Origin: Pomacea canaliculata
Taxonomy: Eukaryota; Mollusca; Gastropoda; Architaenioglossa; Ampullariidae
Assembly: GCF_003073045.1 (NCBI RefSeq)
Contig: NC_037592.1
Location: forward strand, 5,569,924 to 5,633,923
Direction of reading: 5' to 3'
Length of the DNA: 64,000 nucleotides
Shown here: positions 24,365 through 37,700 of the stretch, piece by piece
How positions within the stretch are numbered: position 1 is the stretch's first letter
Layout of the letters: each line of letters starts with the position of its first letter
Translations under genes and position numbers: made by a program
Notes under the pieces: model-generated
What the model was told of the DNA's origin: nothing
What the model saw: only the letters and a program-made list of their open reading frames with translations
The model's database searches: none

Positions 24365-24690
24365 TCGTCAAGCGCAAGTACACGTGATCTACCCTCGTGC
24401 GCACGTCACCCCAACGTCAACGCCGTGACCTGAAGGTTTGGTGTCAACAGCGCGACGTTATCTCTCAAGCACACGTCCCCGAGGTTCCCACCATCCCCTT
24501 GTCTACTCCCTTCAGGTGTCCCTTGTGCACCGTCGGCTTACGTGAGGCCAGACACATCCACAGACGCGGCATTCATGTTGAGGCTGTAATCCACTTACAG
24601 GTCGGTCAAGCCTTCACCTCCACCCTATGACCTATATAACCCCGCTAGGGGTGATAACAACTGCACTGTAAACCAAAACCGTTTCATTTC
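24365..24690 (+). other. GC-richer patch with TATA-like box
   Basis: Markedly more GC-rich than its flanks. It contains an open frame at 24397-24630 with no known domain and, after it, cctatataaccccgctagg, a TATA-like box. It could be part of an unrecognised repeat or a promoter fragment. Function is unknown. Confidence 0.3.
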
Positions 24691-25136
24691 TACACAATTT
24701 TTTGTCCCCGAAATGGGACGCCAAGAAAAGGTAGAGTCACTGTTCATTACTCATCAAATGTCTGAATAATGTAAATAACGGAAAACGTAAGTTAAACGAA
24801 GGCTGATTATTCCTGGCTTAGGGTGAGAGTTATGGGCCTTGTCGTGCACATAAATATTGTAAAATGTTTTAAGCATACAGTTAAAAAAATACCAGCTATG
24901 TTGCAAATTGAAGAATATACTTGGTTCGGGTCTTGTTCGGTGTGAAAGCTGGTTACGGAGATGACACTTATCAAGGATGTGTGTGTTCTGGCATCTGACG
25001 ATGACAATGATCAACTCTATTTGTCCCAGTGGACAATTTGAACACAGGAAGGTACTCTAGTTATAAAGTAAAAGTTAGAAATAAAAGTAAGAATAACGTT
25101 CGTTGCAAGGTGCAGAGTTAGAAGGTATCAACCTTA

Positions 25137-25190
25137 AAAAAAACCAACAAACAAACAAAAAAACAAAACAAAACAAAACAAAACCCTGAC
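25137..25190. repeat. (AAAC)n microsatellite
   Basis: An imperfect AAAC/AAAAC array. Confidence 0.85.
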
Positions 25191-28100
25191 CTGCCCACCC
25201 AGAAAAGTACTGAAATTACTCAGTTTATGACAGCATGAACTTGAGGCATGAAACAAACAAAATAAAAGAACATAATTATTGTAATAGTCTTAAGGTTTAC
25301 ACGTGCTCACACACACACTGAAGAAATGCATCATGAGTTTTTCTAAAAGAATATTGCACTTTTTTTCGTATGTTGTTAACTCTCCGATATTTTGAACTAA
25401 TGAAAATCCAATAGTAGCGCAAAACTTTATGTTTCTTGGGTGATCTGCTCCATTTTTTCACAGATGAATGCTGCTATAGCACTGTCTACCATCAGTCTCG
25501 TACAAAAATGGACAAGCCAACAGCTCTTTAACAGCAATTAAAAATATACACGGCGTTCGTGAATAGGGTTATAAATCACCTCACCCTGCCCTCCTTCCAT
25601 TCTTAGTCTTCCTCGAGAGGTCTCATAAATGCACCACCCTATAGCGTTGATTTGATGTATTTAGACTTGTCCTCTTTCGTCCATCAGTGATGGGAAGAGA
25701 ATAAACACAATAAAGACACGCTTGCAATAACTTTCTTGTCTGAACATGAATCGTTGTGTGACACCCTTACAAGGGCCCAAAGTGTAGACTATACATCACA
25801 TCTTTACGCCTGCTCCGAATATTCCAACATACCTATGTCTGTGTGTACATGAACTGTGTCGCACAATACGTGCATCTTATTATTATATGATTCATATATG
25901 CATACACGTATACATAGCTTTCTCAGAATTCCACCCAACCCCCAAAATATGCTCACTCTTTGAAGTTTTTAAAATGCAAATGTGATGATGGTATATTTAT
26001 TTCTCTATCATAATATTTTTTACATATTCGTACACATGTATACTTACTTGTCCTTTGGAGAGTTAAAGTATCTTATTAACAAAAATCGTTGTAGCCGCGA
26101 CGTAATGTAAACAACAACAGCAACAACAACAACAAGGTGATTTTGTGTTTGTGGACATGCATACGGATCTGTGTGAATCCATTTCTCACATCTGTAAGCC
26201 AGATGACATCAATGCTAAATGTAATGTGTCAGTCTTTGCCTTCTCTTTATTTGACATTAACAAACTGCAATAATCCAAGCTGCCATCATCATCATCATTA
26301 CATCATGAGCAGCAGCAGCCCGTATATAAACCATCTAGACAAACTATATTGTCATCATTCTTGCCTCTCACGTGAAAGTTCCAGACGCAGTCCAGTCACG
26401 AAGAGCTGCAGGACAGAATACACACGTCACACATTTCTGTCGGATAGAAATATATAACACACATTGTCATGTTTCATTCTCATTTCATTTCTGTTCTCGC
26501 AAAGAATCATCAGCATACCTCTACAAAGCTTGCACAATATTCTGAAGTACTGTAGACGGGGATTGCTTACTCAGACTCTTGAAGCTAAGAACTTATACCA
26601 CACATACAGTGTTTACCCATCACTGATGTACATCAGTTTCGCCATAAATCTGCATTGAAGCAGGCCGAGTGGCTTGGTTTGAAAGGCTTTGAGCGAAAAT
26701 AAAAACAAGGAACAGACTTCTTTACACGTCGTTTGTTATCGCTGTCTGTTATTGGGAATTTGACCCCAAAGCCAACAACTTAAGGCTGTCTGGTAAGTGC
26801 AAGATGTCTTAGATTGAAATATTTATGTCTTATATTGAAATATTTTTGCAGAGAGAGAAAGAGAGACATAGGATTATGAAGCTAACACAGTCGTGTTCAA
26901 CTGCACGTAAGTCAACAAAAAATGTATATGACTGTATACCTCTGTCGTGAAATTTCTTTAAATCGAGGACAAGGAAATGTATAGAGCTAGGGACAATATA
27001 GCTGTACATCTGAACAGTCCTTTCAAAGATGACAGAACATTAATGGATGCGCGTTAACGAGGCAAAATAACTTGAAATCTCACAACAAGAAAATCAAACA
27101 AGCTACAGAAAACAATGATAATGGTTATCACACCTTTGCTTAACCGAAACGCGAAACACTGAAATTCCACTGGGTTAGTGGAACATCGGGAACAGAAAGA
27201 TATCAGAGACGGGAGACATACGCCAGGACAGGGCAGGAGAGTATTTACCTAGTCAATGCCTCGGCCAAGGTACCCCACTAGTCTCTTAAACTTTTGAATT
27301 TATATGTCGTTGATATAAAGTCTGTTTTTTCCAAAGCCTTTACATTTCATGCTTGTGCCATCATGCACAGCTGTAAAACGAATGAATTGATAGTTGAAGA
27401 AATGCCTCTTTCCTTATCTTTAGAATGTGTTTAAAATCTTGGGATTTATTGAAAATTACTGTAAAACTGAATCCTTCGCTGGAGCCTATTGCTTCATTCC
27501 CACTAACTTAGCCACGAGGTCTCCCCTCACTGCTTTATTAGCCCGGTCAAATCAAGGGTTTTCTCGTTTTTCACAGTAATAAAAGAACCATAAACAGACC
27601 ATTTCAAACCTATAAATGAACGAAGAGCTCCATCGGTGCCGAAAAATACCCGAAAATAACTCACACCAAATGGGAGTGGGGACGCCAGCAACAATAGGGT
27701 GTCATTTAAGGCCATGGTGATCGTCAACTTGATTCTAACTTTAGCCACTTTGTAGTTTTACCTGCCATTAACTGCTGTTTCTTACTGAGAACATACGTCA
27801 GCACTGCGGCGAGGGCAGTCATAAACTCCTCTTCTTGCCCATTGCAGTGAAGACATTTTACAGCCGGAATCTTCTCGCTGAACTCAAGCACGAGCCGACA
27901 ATGACAATCATTTATAAAAAGTTGTATCAGAGAAAAGGTATATTTTGCAGCCCACCACTTTCACTTACTGATCCATTTTTATCTTTGTAGTATAGATGTC
28001 AGAATGTGACTGCTGCAGTAGGATACATACAGTCATGCACCGGATAGAAAACTGGTCAGAAAAGGTATGTACCAATGCACTCAGCTCTTGCAATGAACCA

Positions 28101-28371
28101 GTTTTGTAAGACTGGAGTTCTAGATGTCAGCATTTTCTTTTGGTATAAAGTGCATTTACTTGCTACGTTAACACAAACTTCATTTGTAATTCGAGTCCCT
28201 CTTCTGGACGACAAAGTATTGTCTTTAGTCTCGCCACAACCCTTTTTCATTCACCACTCCAACACTTTTTATCATACATTTTTTGAGCAACACCCTCCTC
28301 CTTTCATGCACCACCCACAAAGATCACAACAAATGAAAAATAACCAACTGCTTTTTTCTTAATAAGAGCAG

Positions 28372-28377
28372 TTTAAT
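28372..28377 (-). terminator. poly-A signal candidate for ACTL6A
   Basis: ATTAAA on the minus strand about 335 nt after the ACTL6A stop. A non-canonical but common variant. Confidence 0.3.
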
Positions 28378-28708
28378 TTCTGCTCCTTATCAACTCATTT
28401 TTATGACAATGCAATCCAACCAGTCCATTCAGGCAGCTCTAAAAATGCTGCTTGCTCTTTATATTTGTATCCTGGGCAGGATATATGAGGATGATAACAT
28501 GGTGAGAATGATAATGGCAGAGTTCACATGATTGCTGATGGTAAAGGCAGTGTATAATGAAGTCTTTTGAACAAAACAATGATTTTTTTTTTAGAGTGCA
28601 AATGATAAAACGATCAGAGACAAAAAAAAGACACAACACGAGGTTGAAGGATGCTGGGGGTTAGAGGAAAATGTGAGAAAGGGTTGAAGACAATACAGAT
28701 CAAATATC

Positions 28709-31700
28709 TTAGGGACACTTTCTTTCCACACAGCCCTTTCCACCTTCTTCATATTCCTGCTTGGAAACCCACATTTGCTGGAAGGAGCCCTGAACAGGAA
28801 AAAAAGTCATGCAAGACTACAGTGTTGTGCAGTGCTGGAGACATGTTAAAAATAATCACCGATGCCAAAAAGTCACAAATCAAAAACTCAATTTTTGACA
28901 ATATAGCAATAAAAATACAATTAAATTTGTAAATGATAGCTAACCCAAGTCATCAAAACATATTTTATTAAAATGCAGTTTAATGCAGAAATAACCTCTG
29001 TTTTATATGTAAACTTATAAAGCTAAAGACAATACACAAAAAAAAAAAAACCATATAAACAAAAATGAATGAAGTGATCAGAATCTTTACTGCATTTTTT
29101 TCTTTTCTTCCATATTTAATAAAAACGGCAATAAGAAAAGAAGAAAATTTTGTGGGATGCCACATCTTTCAACTTACCAGTGAGGCCAGAATAGAACCTC
29201 CAATCCAGCTACTAAACCGTCTTTCTGCTGAGCTCGCTGCAGCAATAATTTTCAAGCGCATGCTCTGCAAATAAGTGTTCCATTTAACAAAATCACACCA
29301 ACTCACAAACCAGAAAGATGTACCACTACTTGATAGCAAATATTTGTCCATTCACATATGATGAAAGAAATGTTTCCTGTCTCTTGATCTTGTAACATAG
29401 TTATTACAAATCCCTGTCAAAATTAACTGTGTATTACCTACTGTTCATAGTGACCTACAGGGTTGAAATAGTGAGAGTAGTTTTGAAGCCAGCAAGTTGT
29501 TATAGGATTGGATATAGCTAGACTGTAGAAGTGCTTTCTACTAGCTCACAATTTTTCATTCAAGCCTCAATAATTTTACAATTATGAAATGATATGTTTA
29601 ATACCAGACTCCAATAGGAAAAAGGAGACCCAAACTGTTGTTTATATCAGCTACAAAGAAAGCAGAAGCTAATGTTAAGGACAATTTTCAATGGCTCGTT
29701 AATGTATTTTACTTTCATAATAGGGTCAACAGCCAACCAGATATATATGGCGACTTCTTGGAGGTACTTACAGGAGGGGTCTTGTTGCTCAAATCTCTAT
29801 TCAGGCGATCAGTAAAACCTTGAATGAGAGAGTTACCACCCACCACTATCACTCCACCATAGAGACTCTGGAAAAAAAGGGAGACAGAGAAAAGACTAAT
29901 CTAGTATAAAAACATATACTTGCTTTCTGTGCCCAAACTTCCAACCTGTAAACTACAAATAAATTGAAATTATTGAATTTATAATTTTTCATTTAACCTC
30001 TTACTGCAGTTATATGTGTATCAATATATTAACATATTAATGATAAATCCAAGTGCAGCGTATATGTTTCGCAAATGACTGGGCTTAAATCACCACTAAA
30101 ATACTATTATTTTAAGAGTTGAACAATTACTTTCTGTCTTTGCGACATATAAGCCTTCAAGCACTAACATTCTTGGTCAATGCATTGAGTGGGATGGAAA
30201 TTATGGTGGCGCATATATATGTAAAAAGAATGTTACCAAGGGCAAAGCCAGGTCCTAGAATAATATTTGACCACTCTCTATGCCTAGATGAGAAAGTGGA
30301 GGGCTATATTTTACAAAAGTCATAGAACAGCTTACTCATGTTTAGGGAACATCTGACAATGAACTAAATACATTGTGTACAAATGAAAGTTTAACAGCTG
30401 GTTTGATCCCATGCTTGAGTTAGTTTTTAACACATCACTACTCACTGGTCTGATGTCAATGTCACACATGCCAACACTTGTGGTGACTACATGCCCAACA
30501 CCAAGCATAGAATTGCCTTGTGCTTCCTGTTAGAATTTAAAATAAAAAAAACTCTTTACTATTTAAAAGCATAATACTTAAGGTCTTTAAATAAGCATAA
30601 ATTCTGCAAAGAGACTTAACTCTTGAACTTTCCACAAAAAGACCATATCATCAAGGAGCATAATTTTCAGGTCTTTTATATATATCTGACAACCAGAAAC
30701 AAAAATGTAATACACTATTATCCAACTACAAAGATGTCTAAACAGTTAAATTGACAGTGATTTGTTCGTCTCTGTGACTACAAAGTCTAGGAAGTGCAAT
30801 CTAGAGGAAAAATAGCACTGAAAAAATAACACGCTGCAACTCTTAGATACTTTCCAAAGAAATAGGGTTCAGAGTACAACACTATAAAATGTAATGTTTG
30901 TGAATCCTTTGGTTTCAAGTATTATTCAAAACTTATCTGCAAATATGAAACACCTAGGCACCTTAATGACTGATGGGTCAAAGAGTCCTTCGCAGACCTT
31001 GAATCTTTCATAGCCAAAATCCTGGTTGTAGCCATTAGGATACTCATAATGTACACATGGCATAGAGTCCACAGAACTGTGAGAAAAATAAAAGGAGAGT
31101 TGAAAAACTAATTTAAAAGAAAAGGGATATTGTGCTAGATAAAATATTTTTAAATTTACATGTATATTTGTATCAAGTATTTGTATTTGATTCTTAAATA
31201 TTTCCCCTGAAATGCGTGAAGTTTCTATGAAACACTGCTATACCACACTATTAGTTAACATGCGCTCTCCCTCTAGTCATATGTATGCTAATGTATCATG
31301 AGGATTATAAAACATCTTGAAACAAAAACATGTGGGTAGTTACTGGTGTTTATTTCTAGTCAGCAAACTAAGTGCATATTACATTGGGCTAACCAACCAA
31401 GCAAAAAGAAAGCAGAGAAAAGAAGAGAGAAATGACAAAATATATCACATAAGTAGGAAGATCTTCTTTAGTTAACAAACACTGAGCAACATCGTAGAAG
31501 CTGATAGGGAATCAATGCTACTCTACTTTCCCAGCAAACTCACTTCTGATCATATGGTGTATCAAAGACTTGCAGAACTGAAGCAGCAAAATCTTGCAAA
31601 ACATCCTGTAATGCACAACACTTGTAATTACGTCATCATAAATTCTTTCCCATGAATCAAAACACCTTTAGATCACTTTCATAAGTGATAACAATGTTAA

Positions 31701-34700
31701 ACATTTTCAAGAAATTAGGCAAACCAGAAAAATAACTTGCCCCTCTCCCCAATAAGAGCTTGAGAGGTTTTAAATCTTACCTTTACCATGCAGTTATGGA
31801 AAGACTTTGTCACATCAAAAATTTCCTTCTTCTTCCATTTTGGGGGCTGTTTGTCTCCCACTGCCTCCTGCATGACAGAAAATGGCAGGGCATAATGAGA
31901 AGGAAAGACGAAAAACATGCTGGAGAACAGCAAGTCAAAACAATCAACTTTCTATTGGGCATCAGTGACACTGATTATTTTTCTCCTCCTGTACTCCTCA
32001 AGTTTAAACTCAACACTTAATCATTTTAATTTTATACATTTGCCACAGTCAAAAAGGCAATAAAATTTAACTTTTTTCAAGTTACCTTGCTTTGAATGAG
32101 ATAAGGGGGCACAACTTCAACACCAAGCTCATCCATTAGCTTTCGACATTCGATTGTCATGAAATCACCGGCGAGTGGAGACTTGACGATGCCTGAAAAA
32201 TTAGAAATCTGAATTTTAAACATAGAGGAAATAAAAATATAAATGTGCCAGCAACAGATACGAAAGTTGAAAGTTTGACAAGCTTAAAAAACAATTAAAT
32301 CAGGAAGAAAGGTAAAGATCTTATGGCTTAGTGGTTGCAGAGGCCATAAACTGTAAGTGGTTCACTGGGACAAGGGTACAAACTGTGGAAGGTGAAGCCC
32401 TAAACCCTCACTCCACTGCCTTTAAGTTTAACTTGCATTAAAAAACAGGTACCCATTCACTGATAGAAGGACAGAGTCTTTTGGATACTTTTAATCTACA
32501 ACCTGCTCAGAAGATGACCACACTAACCACAAGACCACTGACCTTCCCAAGTTTAGTTTATTTCTTGTTACTCCTCAAGAAGCATAGGGCCACAAGTTGT
32601 TGTACTGTTGTGGTTTCTGTAACGGCTTTTTTTTTTTTTTTAAACATGAGTGGGTTGTTAGCCCAAAGCATAAACCCCAACCTGGAGGGCCAGGGTGCAA
32701 CATTTTAGTCTGGCCTCTCCCCTGCCAGACCTGTTCGGCTTGGTTAGACCTGCCAGAAGCACAAGCCTCCTGCCAACATAGCTCTGTGGACCGACAAGGC
32801 GCACAAGCCACCACACCACTAAAAGGTAAGTTGCACCAACTGGTGGTGGGACCTTCCCAAAATCTTCCTTGATACTGCACAATCCCTTTCTAAAGACTGA
32901 TTTATTCTGAATTTCTCCTAGCAGCAAGAAAATGAACAAGTGCACTTACAAGAATTTTCTGGGTGTAAGGAAAAAGCAATGTAAAATCTGTTCATTTGAG
33001 TGATGGAATGAAGGGTAGGGTCCTGGGAAGGAAAAAGATTGGAAAGAGAATATGACGTTTACTGTCAGTGGTGCAAAAACCAACCAACCAAAAAAAAAAA
33101 AAAAAGGCATAGTTTACTCCCAAGCTGGTAAACTAAAATACAATAAGAAAAACAAATGTATAGACTGAGCTGGATTAAACGTACCATGTGTAAGAACATA
33201 ACCATCATATACTGGTACTGCTGAAGTGTGTGTCGCTCCACTGTCTAGAATAAGAGCTGTTGACCTCCCATTAGCAAATCTGTACTTTGTTATGGAGTTT
33301 TCAATACTGCTTCACCAAAATTAATAAATGAAATTCTCTTTTCTTCAATCAAACCATATTGTTAACTTAAAGTTCATTCATACTCTTTGTACAAGAATCT
33401 CTACTGATGAGACTAAACAAGAACAATCTTTATACACGGAGATTTTGAAACATTTATCATGTGTGCATTTCTTGCCTTTCTTGAAACCTTTGTGTTGAAA
33501 CTTCTGCACACTGGTGTTAGTCTGGAAAGTTCTTTTTATGTCTAATGTTGCACATTGTTTTGCTCATAGAACATTGAAATAATGAAAAAAAGTTCTTTAA
33601 ATAAATGAAAGCAGTAAACAAAATTTAAAGGCCAGAAAAGATATTGGCCCTCAAGAAGATCTATGAGTGAAACACAAAGCAGAAAATGAGTAGCTACTTT
33701 TAATCCTCTAATTATATGCAGTGGGCATTCCCCAAATGTAAAAGTTTGAGAAATTTTTAAGTAACTCAATCAATCAGAATGTTTAATAATAATAATGATA
33801 AGGTTCACTTGTTTGGCACCTTATCCCTGCCTTATGGACAAGCTCAAGGTCCCTCACAAAAAAAAATAACTTTTTACAGCAGAGTCTAGTTCACATATTT
33901 CTTCAGAAGCATAGTACTGACTGGTCTTAACTGAATACAATGTTGCAAGAGCTAAAGTTCCAAAAACACAAATATAATACATGCACAATGACAGTCCATG
34001 TTTCAAGAAGGAACTCTGTAGATACTAGAGCCTGAGGGAGGGTCTGTATTAGATGCTTTCTGCAACGACGATGAGAAGTCATTAGCTTTAGCTCATTTAC
34101 AGGGTGCTTGGCACTGTTGATATCTCATGAATAAAATGCCCAAGGAAAAAAAAATAGCCAGCAACACAGAAACCAATAATGCTGACAATCACTCCAGCAA
34201 TGGGACCCACACTCCTTGAATCTCTCCCACTGTTGTCAGATGTGCAGCCCTGTGGGCAGCTTCCTGATACCACATTGCAGATTGTTCCCTCAGAGCTAGG
34301 ACCATATGAAAAATTGCAGCAATTTTCTTTACACGAGGGTAGCTTTTGTCCTGCAGCACATCCTGTACTGTCGGCAAGAAGATTGAATATTTTTGAGACA
34401 TTGGAAGAAATGTGTGTTCGAACTGTGGGGTTGGGGAATTTGGACTTGTTTTGTGTTTCTTTTTGGTTTTCAAATTATATTATTTTTAAAATTTTAATTG
34501 TTGTTTGTGTTTTGATTGATTTATTTTCCTTGTCTGAAAGGCACTGTAGAGTGCAGGTGACATGGAGAAGACATAGAAACCAATCCAGAAACATAGGTAA
34601 TGATGTCACAGATTCCCGGATCATTAATAGACACAAAACCTGATACAGATAAATGGGGAAAGACAAAATACAATGAAGAGCTAACACCCACTAGCCAGTC

Positions 34701-37700
34701 AGCTAAAGGGACCTCTCTCTATTCTATTTGCTTTTTTGTTGAGTATGACAATGTAATTTACAGTCTAAAAATGAGAAACACTGAAAGAACACAATTATAA
34801 AGTAAAGCATGACTGGTTTATATAATTAGCAACAGATATTCATCTGCTCAAAGGATACGCTGATAAGACTGAATTCTTGCAGAGAAAAAAAGCTGGAATG
34901 TTGTATTTCTCAAACATGATTTCTGTCAACTTTTCTCGTTTTGACTTTGTATTCCACTGTTTAAAAACAAACCACATTATAATATTACAAACATACAAGT
35001 AACAATTTTACACATTACAAAAACAAGAAAAATCTGTTTTGGCATAAATTATAACTGTATTTTGGTGGGAGAACCTTTGATGTTAAAAACATTTCACGAA
35101 ATTTTAACCAAATTTTAGTGTTACTACATTCATTTAAAACCTCAAACACTCAGTCACTACACCCAGTTACTTCACAGAAGCATACAAACAAAATGTGCAG
35201 TGAATACAACTTACTGCTGGCTCTGACATAAGAAGTGGGTGAAGGGAAGCCTCAGACTTGATACTTTTTCCATATGCGTAGTCCATCACCTTCTCAAACA
35301 TATCCCAGTTTTCAACTTAAAAATAGCAAAAATAAAACAGCATGATCAATAATTAGTACAGCTGTTATTAATCATAACACACAAATTATTTTCACAGACA
35401 ACATACAGTTGTTAAGACAAGCAAATAGTATAAACTCTGCCAAATGGTGTGAAAAAATGTACATGTAATACAGTTACTGGTTTTGTTGTACTGTCAAACA
35501 CCATGATAATAGTTTACTGGTAACATTATATCTCATTGTATGAAAATGATTCAGCACCTATAGCCATGAACACACAATTGAGCAGATTTTTTCTTTGTTG
35601 CTCATTTCTATATTAGTTAAGAGAAATGAGGAATCAAAAAGCAAAAGTCAAACAGAAAGAAATTTTATATATTATTAGATATTTAAAAATCATGATGATT
35701 CTAATAAGAAACTAATAATTTTAAAGAAAAAAACAAAATTATGCATTAACAATTCACTAAAACTATAAATAATTTTTTTGGGAATGTCTAAAACACCATT
35801 AACCAATATTTCTGGATGATTGTTGGCAAAGTCATATCAGAACATAGGTGACAAAATCTAAAACTAACTAACAACTGATGTTGCACTTACTCATGCCATC
35901 TTTCAAAAAGCTGCATAGTTCCATGCCTTTGCGGGGATGCTTCATGTAGACAGTGTCAATATAGTACTTCTTATCTGGCTGCAATGGTTGATCTCCCCCA
36001 TCTGTCTCCATAGCAGCCTCGACTTCTTCCACTACTCCAACATTTGTAGGGATCTCAGCCTAAAACAAAATTATACCTTAAACAAATATAGTTACAACAC
36101 ATTTTCTAATAATACAAAATTTTTATACTAGAACAAAGGTTTACTTCCTGCTTAGTCAACCACTGTTTTAGTTTCAATCACCTTTGGTGTGTCCTCGCCT
36201 GCATAGCCTGCTCGAAAAGAGTATGATCCAATATCAAACACCAAGGCTCCAACTTCATCTGCAGACAATGAAGAAAATGCACAAAAAAATGTAAATATTT
36301 AAAAAATGCTACCAATGTTTTGTTGAACATATTAAAGTATATATACAACTTTTGAATTATGTTGAGACATAAACAAAATTTTCTTTCTTATAGACCAATG
36401 CACAATGCTCTGACTGATGCCATTGATGTATTGACATCCAAGTCAGTTCAGTAAGCTGCATTGGTAAACTAATATTATCCTAATCATACTTTACAGCTTC
36501 CCGGAAGAGATGGTGCTGATGATAATGCAGTGCATTTATACAGCACCTTTCTCCAGCAAACTGGCTCAAGGAACTTTGCATATACATAAATGTATATACA
36601 GGCATGTGAACACACATCTTTAGGGTAGGCATCAAATGCACTTCATGAACCTGCATGCACACACCACACACATACACACACCACAAGACAATACAGTGAA
36701 ACCTCAATTATCCAGTCTTCAATTAACCATGCATTCAGTTATCCGGGACTGCCTAAACTCCAACCCCCTAAAAAAAAAACTGCTAGACATCACAAGACCC
36801 CCAAAGTCAAGTGTCAGATTTCCAGAAGAAAGTGACGTGGTTAAAGATGAACCTTCGGAAAAGAAAGTTTCACTTGCAAAAGCCCTAAATTTTTCTGAAA
36901 CTTTGCCAGACTTTCTTCAGCAGCAAGCAGATTTAAATTTTAGTGACATCCTATTTTAGTTTATTCCTTGTTACTTCTCGAGGAGCACAAGGCCACAACA
37001 ACACCTCGCTAGCGGACCCAGTTTTCAACAGCCCCCATTCAGTTGGGCTCACATGGTTCCGACATCATATGCCTTGCTCTCTACTGTTCTTTTCCAAAGA
37101 GACATCCTAACACTTCACAAATACCACACGTCAATAAAATTGAAGCACTGCAAGAAAAAAGTAGTGTATCATGTCTGATTGTATCCTAGAAAACTTTATA
37201 AACAACACAAGAAAGGTAAGAATTTCACTGTCAGCACCTATTCTAGCATTTGCAAATTTTTAGAAATATTTTCGATTATCTGTGATTTTTTAATATCCGG
37301 ATGACGGGCGCCGATCATTAAATTAGAAAAATGAGGTTCCACTGTAAATATTTAGTAAGCACACAACTCCTCCAAATGGAGCTCATGGCATTTACAAAAT
37401 GTCTACACACATACCACATACACAAGCATGCATGCACATGCACAAATACATGGTATATCCAAATGCCACACACCTCTGTCCAAATGATTAATCACCCAAA
37501 AAAGACAAGATAAGGAATGACAGGTATCCTTAAGGTTTCATTCTGAAAAGAGGATAATCCAAACAGAAGCTCAGCAATGTTTATGTTTAATGCCGTGCCA
37601 GCAACTAGGGCTATATCACGGCAATACAACTTAGTGTCAGGAGATGAGCATAGATCAATTGTAAGGAATGCGAATAAAAAGCGCTCCATGACTGCTATAT

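Larger units (their letters stand above)
20433..28708. other. gene-poor region upstream of ZIP-B
   Basis: About 8 kb without a recognised gene. It contains a long pyrimidine tract (20538-20990), GA/TG-rich DNA near 22040-22080 with a palindromic TGACGTCA-type site at about 22238, (CAAA)n at 23755-23812, a GC-richer patch at 24360-24680, and (AAAC)n at 25137-25190. The ZIP-B promoter must lie here. ORFs such as 27527-27748 (-) show no family motif. Confidence 0.6.

Noticed and set aside
24397-24630. Zinc-finger-like ORF (CPLC...H)
   Set aside because: Spacing does not fit C2H2 or other finger classes and there is no second finger.
27527-27748. ORF MAKVRIKLTITMALND... (-)
   Set aside because: No family recognised and no splice partners. 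Left as non-coding.
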